62,000 bases of DNA from Adiantum capillus-veneris (GCA_014529385.2 CM043949.1:141274858-141336857), one strand, 5' to 3'; positions 22,016 through 33,162 are shown, counted from the first letter of the stretch. The notes: a model not told the origin generated them from the sequence alone. Numbers and translations: made by a program.

Positions 22016-22709
22016 TGTCACAAGACGCGCACCACGTGCCAATAGAAAAGAACAGACTGAACAGACTTTTAGCACTTCAATAACAATTGAATTGAAAGAG
22101 AGAGAGACAACATGCGACGCGGAGTGGCGGAATTCCACCCCAGAGAGTATTGCCCCAAATCTTGGCGCCCCTTTCGGTATTTCTTTATATTGCTTCAACA
22201 CAATACAAGCCGGTACTCCAGACTCTGCACCTTCTTGAGGAAGCATGCCAGAGAATGAGCCCTAACCTCATATTTGAAGGCCCTTGGCCTAAAAAGCAAT
22301 TACAGTGAAAAGCCTTCAAACTTAAAAGCATCCGGTCCAAAAGCAAAGCCTAAAAGCTGCCAGCGTAAATCACGAAAATCCGTACAACCTGCCATGTCAT
22401 CAGCTAGCGCAAACACGGAAATCTGCCTTCTGCCCTTAGGGTTAGGGTTAGGGTTAGGGTTTTTGCAGTTTTAGGGTTAGGGTTTCTAGAATTAGGGTTT
22501 GCAAGTTTTAGGATTAGGGTTTCCAAAATTAGGGTTTGCAAGTTTTAGGGTTAGGGTTTCCAGAAGTAGGGTTTCAGCAATTAGGGTTTTTGGCAGAAAT
22601 TAGGGTTTAGGCAGTTAGGGTTTCTGGCAAAAATTAGGGTTTAGGCCCTCGGCCACATCTATAAGTTGGCTCCATTCTTTAAGCGTTGACACGTGAGCAG
22701 TTTGTTACA
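22016..22709 (-). repeat. C1 3' LTR
   Basis: Starts TGTCACAAGACG on the plus strand (the end of the LTR in element sense) and ends GTTTGTTACA. The shared block is at about 22150-22190. A dense array of telomere-like motifs fills 22434-22650. Confidence 0.88.
22434..22650 (-). repeat. Telomere-like / telo-box array in C1 LTR
   Basis: TTAGGG-type units occur as a short tandem run (four at about 22437-22460) and then about a dozen times as ATTAGGGTTT, spaced 15-30 bp apart. In element sense this reads AAACCCTAA, the plant telo-box. It lies in the LTR, not at a chromosome end. A shorter version is in the 5' LTR (29190-29335). Confidence 0.9.
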
Positions 22710-22835
22710 TCTCCCCTTCTTGAAAGAGAGTAATCGTCCGCGATTACAGCATATCTGCAAAACAATTCAAGTTAGCTTAAAAATTTCCGAGGGACATTCC
22801 AAGGGACAATCAATTTGCTCTTTTTATTAAGGAGT

Positions 22836-22960
22836 TAGCTTCTCCTTTCGGCTGTTTTGATCAAGGAGTTAGCTTCTCCTTTCGGCTGTTTTGATCAAGG
22901 AGTTGGCTTCTCCTTTCTGCTCTTTTGATCAAGGAGTTAGCTTCTCCTTTTGTCCAGATC
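22836..22960. repeat. Short tandem repeat in C1 3' internal region
   Basis: About four copies of a roughly 34-bp unit built on GATCAAGGAGTTAGCTTCTCC. The unit contains the inverted pair GGAG/CTCC. Similar units occur in C2 at 32297-32347, so the repeat belongs to the family. Confidence 0.88.
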
Positions 22961-23204
22961 GGAACTCTTGATATTCCGACGTAGTAAAATTAGCCATCAC
23001 ATCCAGACCGTACTAATCTTCCACGGGTGTCTTGATGCACTAAAATTACATACCCAGGCAATCTTCTCCAATTAGGAATATTCAGTAGTTGGCACATCAC
23101 AAGACATAGAAACATAAAGCCGCCGATGAACACTCCTCCCGCCGATGCAACACAAATGCTTACATATGCATGTTACAAGACATAGAAACATAAAGCCGTC
23201 GATG

Positions 23205-23570
23205 AACTCTCCTCACGCATAACCTAACAAGGTCCGGGCCGGGAGATATTCAACGACTCCCTCATCACTCCTCCCGCATAACCTAAAAAGATCCGGGCCA
23301 GGAGATATAGAGGCCTTTTACAACCAAACGCCCCCCAGACCGCAGCCTGCAACGTTTGGAGGTGCTCAGAGTAACCACTGCTCAGACTTCTTAATACTCC
23401 TCCCGCATGAACATCAAGGTCCGGGCCGGGAGTCACAACAACAATACGCCCCCCGTAAATAACCACAAGGGTCCGGGCCATGAGTAAAAAAAAAACATCA
23501 CTTTTCAATCATTCAATACTCCCCCCGCAAATAACCACAAGGGTCCGGGCCAAGAGTATGAACAAGCATT
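23205..23570. repeat. Five hairpin-forming degenerate repeats in C1
   Basis: Five units contain an ACTCC-CCCG type left arm and a CGGGCC-GGGAGT type right arm, separated by about 15-20 nt. Each can fold into a GC-rich hairpin. No coding meaning is seen. Confidence 0.75.
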
Positions 23571-23939
23571 CTCAAACATAATTTCTCACTTCTCCACCCG
23601 GGAGTAAAATCACCAATCATTGAAACCAGTATCAAACCAGAGTCAAACAATTCAAATCGGCACCAAAACAGGTTCAAAACAGATACCATCCATTTCAACA
23701 AATACCAAACAGGATCACCAAACAAGATCAAACAGAACTCAGACTTAAAAGGCAATCTCGACATCAATCGAGCTCGAAAAGTCGACTGATTTTCCATCTT
23801 GAAACCTGCACCAAAAATTAGGGTTAGGTTCCTTCCATGAGGTCGTAGCCGAGCACAGCATGGTCCATCACCTCTTGGACAGACAGTGTTTCTTTGGCAG
23901 CAATGGTAGTCCCAAGAGATAGCAATCACACCGAACTTC

Positions 23940-24337
23940 CAAGGTTATCAACTCGAGAAGAAACATCTACTAAGAGATGTCGAGAAATTTCAAGATATAA
24001 TCTGCTAGGGTTTCCATGGCAAGCATTTCAGGATACCCCACTCTGCCAGAAGTTGCACTCTGAAGGAAGATGTCAGAAACCATATAACTTCGGGCAAAAA
24101 TTTTCTTGAAAGCTTGCCAAGTCCTTGGAGTATGCTGCTTGGTAGCTGTAGACATCAACATCTGCATGGCACTTCTTCTGAGAAAAACAGTGACTTGAAA
24201 CAAATCTGGATCCTTCTCTTGCAAGTGATCTTAATTGGCTTATGCCGTTAAGACGTAAGCGGTGAAGACGGGAGCGCGCCCGATGCGCGATGAAGTAAGG
24301 GTGGGAGTGGCTAATAAGCCCGGGTTCGAGCGCGACG
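23940..24337 (-). pseudogene. C1 gag remnant and leader
   Basis: The minus-strand frame at 23970-24224 contains TPRTWQAFKKIFARSYMVSD, resembling the W-x-x-F region of plant gypsy gag. The adjacent 24271-24330 is similar, on the opposite strand, to the leader of element I at 1010-1075 (CTTATTAGCCACTCCCACCC). This indicates that C and I are related. B3 follows at 24338. Confidence 0.55.
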
Positions 24338-25464
24338 TGTTAGGTGCAGCAGAATAAATGTTGTATTTTCTCAAGATTAGTGATCTTTATTGCTCAAGGT
24401 TCCTTTTAGTTCTTAGGGAAAGAGAGAGCTTTCCGTCTTGTGGAGAGTGCTATGATCATGAACAAAGTGAGTGGATATTGTGCGTGCAAGTGAATGAGAC
24501 TGAGAGAAGGAGAGAGAAGAGATACGACACCCAAGGTTGTAAAACCCTCCTCCGAAGGCCCCACTCTCGTCGGTGAGAGTGGTCTATTTTCTGATTGCAC
24601 AAAGGGGTACAATGCGTATGCAATGGGCTGATGCAATGGGACTATGCCGGTGACGACGACGACGACTTTATGGCTGAGATCTTCTAATCGCTGAATTCTG
24701 GGACTGTTTCGGTGGCTGAAAATGACTGTTTTGGTTGTGTTTTTATGGCTGAAAATGGGGGAAACATCTGTAACCGTCTCGGGGCTGATCTGCTACTGTG
24801 TCATAGGCTGAAAACTGCGAGAATCCAACTGCTGAATTCTGCGTTTTTGCTACTGCTCAGCTGGTGTTTTTTACAAGGCTGAAAAAACGTTGAATCTGCA
24901 AGTGATGCTGGCGTTTTTGTCAAGGCTGAAAAACGCTGGCTGGGATGTATCTGCTGAGGTTGGAAAACGCCAAGCAAGAGGACTTGTAGGCGATGGCTTG
25001 CTAAGAGGAAACGCCAAGGGAAGGAGTGGATGGCGAGGGTCTACTGCTGAGGGGAGGTACTGCTGAGAAGTTGCCTGTTGAGCGGGAAGCTCCTACTGCC
25101 TCTTCTGCCAGAAAGTGATAACTTGGGTTTGCTTATACATTAACTTAGCAAAATTGCCCTACCTACTTTTGTTGGAAAGTCACTTAAAAATAATAAGTGA
25201 AAATAACCAAAAATAGGAAAATAGGCTAAATGCACTAGAAAATTCCCCTAACTGATGCTAATAGATTCTGATGGGAATTCCGATGATCATGCTGTGTGCA
25301 ACCGGAGGATATGCATCTATGCTAAGTGACTGGTCATGCACGGTCTACGAATAGACTCACAAAAGTGCCAGATCACTGCTAATGTAAACTGACTGGACTG
25401 ACTGAACCCTGATCATGCTGTAGCTTGTCCACAGACACATAGGGTTGGGATGTGTCACGTGACA
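24338..25464 (-). repeat. B3 3' LTR
   Basis: Starts TGTTAGGTGCAGC and ends TGTCACGTGACA on the plus strand. It is closely similar to the LTR at 27527-28673, so the insertion looks younger than element I. Confidence 0.9.
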
Positions 25465-26330
25465 TCCCCTCCTTTTCAAAGTGAGGTACTGGTACCGAAC
25501 TGTATGGCGTCGAGGGAGATCGCCAACAGCATCCGGAATCTTGGAAGGGACTCTTCGCCGGCCCACTCTGCTGTGTGGGTCGAGCGATACTTGAACTTCA
25601 TAAAGGTCTGCAATGCTTGCTTCTTTGGGCCGCACCGAAAGCGACTCAAAGTCTTCTGTGGCTCCTTCGATACTGCAACTTCGTCTAGAGTCCTGCTTCT
25701 TTCGTCTTCAAGAATCTCCATGGCTGAAAATTCCTGAAACCATCTCCAACACAAAACCATGAACATACCCATTCCATGTAAAGTGAAGGAAAAAAATCTT
25801 GTCTTCTCTAAAGACTGTGCATGCAATGTAGATGAACATAGAGACGGAGTGACAACCCGTTCATCAAACACATGCAAACAATGCGATCGAATCTTTTCTG
25901 TTTGATCGAAATCAATCAATTGTGGCAAATCACAATGGAAATGCCCATGCTTGGTGCTCAAACTATCATGTGCTCTTTCGGAAACTGTGTCATGCCAGGG
26001 AAGAGATATGGAATGCACCTTCCTAACATAAAAACTTTTTTCAACTTTTCATGAACAATCCGCATACATCCGTGCTCATCCATGAGAGAAACGTGCTCAA
26101 CATACAATGTCATGTCTAATAAAAGGGATCACATACCGATGCTGACTAAAATATAGGAAACCTTCACGAATGAAACACTCGAACAATGCGTGCGTATCAA
26201 TCATGCGAACACATAATACTTCCTGTGATGGTTCGTTGGACCAAGGCTCTAGAGCCAAGATCGTTTCTTCCTGAAGGGGTTCTTGGGATCTAGGCTCGAG
26301 AGCCAAGATCGATCCTTCGTGATTGATCTA
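25465..26330 (-). pseudogene. B3 C-terminal ORF with chromodomain-like tail
   Basis: The frame at 26018-25476 reads SISLPWHDTVSERAHDSLS, then a tail MEILEDERSRTLDEVAV and LQTFMKFKYRSTHTAEWAG, which matches the IL...R.L...LVKF.....W layout of gypsy chromodomain-like ends. The upstream part (FECFIREGFLYFSQHRYVI) is in another frame after a break at about 26040-26100. It is conserved with B1 and B2. Confidence 0.62.
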
Positions 26331-27074
26331 ATCTGCAACGAGGTTAGCTTCGCTAGAAAAAGCATCCACTAACACATCATCCTTGTGAACAATCACCTCA
26401 TCGTCATGCAATTCATCATGCTTGTGAGAAATCACATCTTGATCATACAAATCATCATGCTTGTGAGAAATCACATCTTGATCATGCAAATCATCATGCT
26501 TGTCATTGTCATCCAAATCATTATGCAAATCATCATGCTTATCATTATGCTTCAAATCATCATGCAAGTCATTGTCAATCAAATCATCATCATGCTTCAC
26601 ACAATCATGCAAATCCTGTGGGTCATGCTTTGGAGAAGAAGAGACTGAGAGAGTCTCCTTTTCCCGAATCTCTTGCATCGGTGCCGGCACTGGAGACGAG
26701 AGTCGCAAGAACTCTTGCATGTGTCGGTCGCGCTGTTCTTGTCTTGCCTTTCTTGTTGCTTCTCTTTCTACTTCTCTTGCCTTTCTTTCTACTTCTCTTT
26801 CTGCTTTTTCTTCTGCGTGTCTGCGTTTCATTTCTGCCATTCTTTCCTTAAACATCTGCTTTAACTCCTCCATAGGAGTTAGTGCAATCTTTGTCGTAGA
26901 TGGGGAAGGGTCGGAAAAACCTCCTGATGGGGAAAATTCTTCTTCGCCTCTCTCATGCTCATCACCTGTATGCAAAGTATCCATTCCGCTTCGGGTGACG
27001 ACCATTCTGCAATCGTGGGTTCTTAAGTTCACGAGGAACTTGGGTTCTTGAGGGTCTTGGTTTCTTAAGTTCAC
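26331..27074 (-). CDS. B3 gag N-terminus fused to Asp/His repeat protein
   Basis: One open frame of about 240 residues (248 with the upstream leader codons) starts at MVVTRSGMDT. It passes a Pro/Ser segment, then a highly charged coiled-coil part (AEMKRRHAEEKAEREVERK, then ARQEQRDRHMQEF), then SLSVSSSPKHD-type linker and the repeat (HDDLDDNDKHDDLHDQDV), ending SSEANLVAD. The deletion of capsid to protease keeps the frame, so the copy could make a short gag-like protein. Whether it is translated is unknown. Confidence 0.7.
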
Positions 27075-27513
27075 AAGGAACTTGGGTTCTTGAGGTTCTT
27101 GAGGTTCTTGAGTCTTGAGGGTCTTGGGTTCTTGAGGTTCTTGACTTCTTGAGGGTCTTCAGGTTTTCTTTCGCTTGCAAATCGCGTTGGAGAAGGATCT
27201 TCTCTTCACCCGAGTTCTACTCCTTTCTGCGGGCGCACCCCTTGGCGGCCTTGCGCTCACACCAAGGTTGCTTTTTCCCACCTCACGTCGATTGGCCGGC
27301 CGCTAAGTGCACGGTCCGCTCTCAATGAGTGAAAAGAGACACAAGGGGAGGCTGGACAAGCCCTTCTTTCTTGGGATTCCTGTCACTCTTCAACAAAACA
27401 CGATTAGGAATCGCCACACCCAAGTAAACTTGGGTTCGTGCGATCGCAACAAGCAAAAAAATTTCTTGTGGTTCTTGTGGTTCTTTCCTTGAGTAATGCA
27501 GAACACTTCCAAA

Positions 27514-27525
27514 GCTCTGATACCA
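27514..27525 (-). other. B3 primer-binding site
   Basis: GCTCTGATACCA on the plus strand, one base from the 5' LTR. Of the initiator-Met type. The 27075-27510 leader is rich in CTTGAGGTTCTTG-type repeats and has no gene. Confidence 0.9.
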
Positions 27526-27526
27526 A

Positions 27527-28673
27527 TGTTAGGTGCAACGGAATGAATGTTGTATTTTCTCAAGATTAGTGATCTTTATTGCTCAAGGTTCCTTTTAGTT
27601 CTTAGGGAAAGAGAGCTTTCCGTCTTGTGGAGAGTGCTATGATCACGAACAAAGTGAGTGGATATTGTGCGTGCAAGTGAATGAGACTGAGAGAAGGAGA
27701 GAGAAGAGATACGACACCCGAGGTTGTAAAACCCTCCTCCGAAGGCCCCACTCTCGTCGGCGAGAGTGGTCTATTTTTGATTGCACAAAGGGGTACAATG
27801 CGTATGCAATGGACTGATGCAATGGGACTATGCCGATGACGACGACGGAGATGACGACGACGACTTGATGGCTGAAATCTGAGATCTTCTAATCGCTGAA
27901 TTCTGGGACTGTTTCGGTGGCTGAAAATGACTGTTTTGGCTGCGTTTTTATGGCTGAAAATGGGGGAAACATCTACAACCGTCTCGGGGCTGATTTGCTA
28001 CTGTGTCATAGGCTGAAAACTGCGAGAATCCAACTGCTGAATTCTGCATTTTTGCTATTGTTGAGCTTGCGTTTTTGACAAGGCTGAAAAAACGTTGAAT
28101 CTGTAAGTGATGCTGGCGTTTTTGTCAAGGCTGAAAAACGTTGGCTGGGATGTATCTGCTGAGGTTGGAAAAGGCCAGGCAAGAGGACTTGTAGGCGATG
28201 GCTTGCTGGGAGGAAATGCCAAGGGAAGGAGTGGATGGCGAGGGTCTACTGCTGAGGGGGGGTATTGCTGAGAAGTTGCCTGTTGAGCGGGAAGCTCCTG
28301 CTGCCTCTTCTGCCAGAAAGTGCTAACTTGGGTTTGCTTATACATTAACTTAGCAAAATTGCCCTACTTTTGTTGGAAAGTCACATGAAAATAATAAGTG
28401 AAAATAACCAAAAATAGGAAAATAGGAAAATAGAATAAATGCACTGGAAAATTCCCCTAATTGATGCTAATGGATTCTGATGGGAATTTCGATGATCATG
28501 CTGTGTGCAACCGGAGGATATGCATCTATGCTAAGTGACTGGTCATGCACGGTCTACGAATAGACTCACAAAAGTGCCAGATCACTGCTAATCTAAACTC
28601 ACTGGACTGACTGAACCCTGATCACGTTGTAGCTTGTCCACGGACACATAGGGTTGGGATGTGTCACGTGACA
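27527..28673 (-). repeat. B3 5' LTR
   Basis: Starts TGTTAGGTGCAACGG and ends TGTCACGTGACA. The right TSD CGACG follows. Confidence 0.9.
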
Positions 28674-28756
28674 CGACGATACCTCAAATAAAATTCCATT
28701 AGCTCTGTCTGCTCTTTTGTAGGACCGGTATTCTTTCAGAAAAGCACACGCCTTAT

Positions 28757-28768
28757 GCTTTGATACCA
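28757..28768 (-). other. C1 primer-binding site
   Basis: GCTTTGATACCA on the plus strand reads TGGTATCAAAGC in element sense, a one-base variant of the initiator-Met PBS. It is one base from the LTR at 28770. Confidence 0.85.
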
Positions 28769-28769
28769 C

Positions 28770-29392
28770 TGTCACAAGACGGGCACCACGTGCCAATAGA
28801 AAAGAACAGACTGAACAGACTTTTAGCACTTCAATAACCATTGAACTGAAAGAGAGAGAGACAATACGCGACACGGAGTGGCGGAATTCCATCCCAGAGA
28901 GTATTGGCCCCAAATCTTGGCGCCCCTTTCGGTATTTCTTTATATTGCTTCAATACAGTACAAGCCAGTACTCCAGACTCTGCACCTTCTCGAGGAAGCA
29001 TGCCAGAGAATGAGTCCTAACCTCATATTTAAAGGCCCTTGGCCTAAAAAGCAATTACACTGAAAAGCCTTCAAACTTAAAAGCATCTGGTCCAAAAGCA
29101 AAGCCAAAAAGCTGCCAACGTAAATCACGAAAATCCGTACAACCTGCCACGTCATCAACCAACGCAAAATGCGAAAATCTGTCTGTTGCCCTTAAGGTTA
29201 GGGTTAGGGTTACGGTTTCAGCAATTTTAGGGTTAGGGTTTCCAGAATTAGGGTTTCAACAATTAGGATTTCTGGCAAAAATTAGGGTTTAGGCAGTTAG
29301 GGTTTCTGGTAGAAATTAGGGTTTAGGCCCCTCGGCCACATCTGTAAGTTGGTTCCATTCTTTAGGGTTTGACACGTCAGTAGTTTGTTACA
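28770..29392 (-). repeat. C1 5' LTR
   Basis: Starts TGTCACAAGACGGG and ends GTTTGTTACA. It carries the shared block at about 28900-28942, a TTTAAATA-like TATA (minus) near 29025, and telo-box motifs at 29190-29335. Confidence 0.88.
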
Positions 29393-30187
29393 GCGTCATC
29401 CAAAAAACTTGGGTGGAACGAAAACTTAAAGTCGATCCAACTTTTGGGGCAGGGAAGCCCACCATGTCAATGCACTATCCTTGAGAAAAGATGTGACCCT
29501 AAGCAGCTTTGATTCTTCGGTAAAATTCCCATTACTAAACAGAACGTCGAATTGCTGTAGAAATTCGAGAGCATTATGAGAATCTTGGATGCCTCAAAAT
29601 GCGAAAAACTTTATTGTAGCGCCCCCATCTTTAGAGGGTTTTCGACCAGCGTCCGTTTTTGGAGGTGCGGAATTTGTAGTAATAGTGGTGATGTTGCCCA
29701 TCCGTCGTATATGTAAGTGGAAGAGTGGGGGGGGGGGGGGGGGAGGAGGGAAGAGGAGTATAAGGCAAGGGTCTGTGAAGTATCTGTGGCATGGGAACGT
29801 TCTCTTGAAGGCATCTACTTAAAAATGCCTCCTAAAAACTATGGGACAGCTCCAAAATTCTGTCGGGAAGGGGCCACAAGCGGATTTTGTGGAAAAGAAT
29901 GCATATGGGAGACCTGCTGAGGCTACTGGTGTATTTAGAGAGCCCAAGTAATTGTGCACGGCTTATAAATCAATTCAATCATCTGTCAGTTCTTCTTTTG
30001 TTAGTCCACCAAGGTACACCCGTTGTCAAACCACATACTGTGTATGCGTTTCATCTGGTTGTCTTTGCATAGAGGGATTGGGAGGGTTCCCTTCTTGAGC
30101 AGTGTAATCGACCTGTTCTCCGTCCATATCGGTTGGATCATGCTTCTATTTGCAGAGGGCAATGAAGCAAATTGTGCTCTAATACCA
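29393..30187 (-). pseudogene. Element F: gag fragment, leader and PBS
   Basis: The minus-strand frame (about 29635-29400) reads ALEFLQQFDVLFSNGNFTEE and ALTWWASLPQKL, close to element I's gag. It is broken by C1 at 29392. Upstream to 30175 is leader with a poly-G run at 29727-29743. GCTCTAATACCA at 30176-30187 is a PBS-like site (TGGTATTAGAGC in sense). Confidence 0.7.
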
Positions 30188-30488
30188 CTTTAACCACTTC
30201 CGGCGAGTGATCGGACGGAAATACAAAGATAATTGTAATCTACACACTCAGAAACACTTTAGCACTTCAAAACAATTGAATAAAAGAGGGAGACGACCAG
30301 TTATGTAATATTCCAATCGGATAGACAACATATGTAATTTCTTTGATTCGTATAGAAAAGCTGATGACAATGACCAAAAACTGTAACCAAAAGTAGGTGG
30401 GTGCTACTGCCGCAGAAGGATCTGCCACCCGATGTGAACAGTTTACTCCAACGAAAGAACCTGGCTCCCCATCATCCTACTCAAAGGG

Positions 30489-30529
<41 letters not shown>

Positions 30530-30707
30530 CGCGCACACAAAAAGTGGTTGTATATTGTGTACAAAGAGACCTCTAGGAATGCTCACAGGCCTATCACCCA
30601 CATGATGTACAAGACGAGGATCACAATGCGAGGGCTATGTATACAAAAGGTGGCATGTACGGAGAATGCAAAAAAAATCATTGGGAAGGGGCGTAGTGCC
30701 ATGTGAT
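30188..30707 (-). repeat. Element F 5' LTR (ends uncertain)
   Basis: Follows the PBS and contains a segment similar to family C LTRs (TTTAGCACTTCAAAACAATTGAA at about 30254-30285). A (CT)n run is at 30490-30526. The outer end is not clear because D1 begins at 30708. Confidence 0.55.
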
Positions 30708-30897
30708 TGTTAGAGTTTGGGCATCTCAAGTGAATTGCCCAATGTGATCCCATTATTTAGTTTGGCTTTTAGGTATTTATTTTACTTATTTATTAAAGTC
30801 TGGGTAGGGCAATTTATTGAGGTTGCTATATAAGCAACCCTCGGCCCCCATTGTATCACAGATCAGTTATTCATTGCCAAGGTTGGTTGGTTTAGGA

Positions 30898-30956
<59 letters not shown>

Positions 30957-30987
30957 TCTCTACGCTTCTGCATCGTTGACTTTGACA
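30708..30987 (+). repeat. D-family LTR (D1), copia-like size
   Basis: A 280-bp LTR, TGTTAGAG to CTTTGACA. It has a TATA box (TATATAAG) at about 30823-30830 and a (CT)n run at 30901-30952. It matches the LTRs at 44845-45127 and 46713-46969. Confidence 0.8.
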
Positions 30988-31465
30988 TGGTATTAGAACT
31001 TAGTGCTCCATGACCTTGGGCGAGCAAGGCGTTATTTGTGGAGAAGACATGTAAAGAGAAGAACCATTGTCCTCACCTGGCGGCATTCTTCATTCCCCTC
31101 CTCCTCTAGCAGCGTTTTAAAACGCTAGGGAATACCCTTGTGCCGACGCCGCTCACTCCACCCTTTCTTGTTGCCGCTATCGCAGGGTCAGCGTTGTAGC
31201 GTTTTACAACGCTACTTGGTGGCATCCCTTGACGGTGAATAGTTCGAGCCCCTACTTGCCGTGCATTTTAAAACGTAGGTACTAGATCCTCCTACATGCG
31301 CTCCATAGCCTCCTCCATGCCAACGTTCTTAAACGCTCTACCTTGGCAGTCTTTTGACGGCATCGACCACAACACCTCCTCCTCTTTGGGTACGGTGCCC
31401 ACAGTCACCCCCACCTTGTGACTGCTCGTTTTAAAAAGTTGTGAGCTAGCAAGGGGTGGGCGGTG
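30988..31465 (+). other. D1 primer-binding site and leader
   Basis: TGGTATTAGAAC directly after the LTR is a variant initiator-Met PBS. The leader has no ORF of note but carries palindromes around the AGCGTTTT motif, at about 31100-31120 and 31194-31214. The rest of D1 is cut off by C2. Confidence 0.65.
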
Positions 31466-32347
31466 TGTCACAAGACGGGCACCACGTGCCAATAGAAAAT
31501 AACAGACTGAACAGACTTTTTGCACTTCAATAACAACTGAACTGAAAGAGAGAGAGAGAGAGAGACAACACGTGACACGGAGTGGCGGAATTCCACCCCA
31601 GAGAGTATTGGCCCCAACCCCTGACGCCCCTCTCGGTATTTCTTTATATTGCATCAACACAATACAAGCCGGTACTCCAAACTCTGCACCTTCTCCAGGA
31701 AGCATGCCAGAGAATGAGCCCTACCTCATATTTAAAGGCCCTTGGCCTAAAAAGCAATTACAGTGAAAAGCCTTCAAACTCAAAAGCATCTGGTCCAAAA
31801 GCAAAGTCAAAAAGCTATCAGCGTAAATCACAAAAATCCGTACAACCTGCCACGTCATCAGCCAACACAAAACGCGGAAATCCGTACAACCTGCCACGTC
31901 ATCATGTCAGTGCAATTTTTGGAAATTTGCCGTACAACTGCAACGTCATCAATTTTGCGTCTGTAGGTGGGTCCTGCTTTATTTTACTTCCTTTATGTCA
32001 CTGGGGCCCCATCGGACGGGGTCCCCATAAGTTGGTAGGACTTCTTCTTCTATTACTTGTTCTCTTAGGGTTTAGGCCCCTCGGCCAGCATCTGCAAGTT
32101 GGCTCCATTCTTTAGGGTTTTGACACGTTAGCAGTTTGTGACATCTCCTCTTCTTGAAAGAGAAGGGGAGATGTGACATCTCTCCTTCTTGAAACAGAGT
32201 AATCGTCTGCGATTACAACATATCTGCAAAACAACTCAAGTTAGGTAAAAAGTTTCCGAGGGACATTTCGAGGGACCATCAGTGTGCTCTTTTTATTAAG
32301 GAGTTAGCTTCTCCTTTCAGCTCTTTTGATCAAGGAGTTAGCTTCTC
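31466..32347 (-). mobile_element. Element C2: 3' LTR, polypurine tract and short internal piece
   Basis: The LTR is 31466-32143, TGTCACAAGACGGG to GTTTGTGACA, 678 bp, with the 9-bp terminal inverted repeat nearly kept. A polypurine tract follows at 32144-32165 and then family-C internal sequence with the GATCAAGGAGTTAGCTTCTC repeat to 32347. The rest of the element is lost. It has only one telomere-like motif, unlike C1. Confidence 0.82.
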
Positions 32348-32486
32348 TGTCACAAGACGGGCACCATGTGCCAATAGGAAAGAACAAACTGAACAGACTT
32401 TTAGCACTTCAATAACAACTAACTGAAAGAGAGAGAGAGAGAGAGAGACGACACGCGACACGCGAGTGGCGGAATTCCACCCCAGA
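32348..32486 (-). repeat. Truncated C-family LTR fragment
   Basis: TGTCACAAGACGGG through GGAATTCCACCCCAGA, the terminal 139 bp of a C LTR. It then stops abruptly at the Penelope-like fragment. Confidence 0.8.
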
Positions 32487-33162
32487 TTACTACGATGCAA
32501 AAATGAACGAACATTTTTCATGATTCTTTTGAATGAGTAATCTTTTTCAACTAGTAAAGAAATAAGATCGCAAGATTGAACAACAAAAGCAAATTTACTA
32601 GAACAAAGACAATAAAATCTAAGTAGTTGAGAGCAAATGACACCGTACTTAGCTAAAAGAGAAATATTCAAAGAAATGTGAGGCATACGGATGATATTTA
32701 GATTGGCATATTCTAATTCAAGGCGCTTATCATAGATATCTACTTCTAATCCCAAGGGAGTTTGAAAAATCTTAAGGTCTAAAAAGGCACAACAATCACT
32801 ATTTGTGGTACAGTTAAGTTCACAAAACTCCTTGGGATAAATTCCTCCGCCTTCAGAACTCGAATTCAAGTACATAAAATCTTGAAAGGAAGGAACGTCA
32901 GGGACAAAAAGATCATCTACAAAGCGTCTTACATTGCATAACTTGTGCAAAAATATTGGGCAAGTGTTAGCAAGGACAAGATGCTCCATAAAATCAAACT
33001 CATATGTAAAAAGATAGAAATTAGCAAGAAAAACAACACAATTGGTGCCCATAGAGATACCAATTCTTTGCTTGAAAAGAGAGTCGCCGATGGTTATATA
33101 TAAATTGTCCAAAAGAGAATCTAACCAAGATATGATGTCAATGTCCAAAGGCTGTCCCAAAA
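32487..33162 (-). pseudogene. Penelope-like (PLE-type) reverse transcriptase fragment
   Basis: One open minus-strand frame of about 220 residues without stops. In order: SLLDNLYITIGDSLFKQRIG, GISMGTNC with NFYLFTYEFDFM (RT motif B region), RRFVDDLF (catalytic box, FVDD for YxDD), AFLDLKI, and CSKFAFVVQSCDLISLLVEK (palm to thumb). The GxSMGTNC...YxDD pattern followed by a conserved LDL and a Cys-containing segment fits Penelope-like RTs rather than gypsy, copia or L1 enzymes. No GIY-YIG endonuclease is seen. It is flanked by truncated LTR pieces, so only the RT middle is preserved. Confidence 0.65.

Larger units (their letters stand above)
24338..28673 (-). mobile_element. Non-autonomous gypsy derivative B3, TSD CGACG
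   Basis: A 4336-bp element in C1 with perfect TSDs (24333-24337 and 28674-28678). The LTRs are 24338-25464 and 27527-28673. The PBS is at 27514-27525 and the polypurine tract at 25465-25480. It has the gag N-terminus joined directly to the Asp/His repeat, followed by the conserved C-terminal ORF; capsid, zinc knuckle and protease are deleted. Intact ends and TSD make it the clearest B-family insertion. Confidence 0.93.
22016..29392 (-). mobile_element. Gypsy-type element C1 (minus), carrying B3
   Basis: The LTRs are 22016-22709 (3') and 28770-29392 (5'), with a polypurine tract at 22710-22730 and a PBS at 28757-28768. The flanks are GTGTC (22011-22015) and GCGTC (29393-29397), a TSD with one mismatch. 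The internal part (22710-24337 and 28679-28769) holds only gag remnants and unusual repeats. It is interrupted by B3. Protease and pol are absent, so C1 was already defective or non-coding. Confidence 0.85.

Noticed and set aside
22434-22650. Chromosome end or interstitial telomere
   Set aside because: The motifs are spaced and lie within an LTR with defined ends, PBS and polypurine tract; this is not a terminal array.
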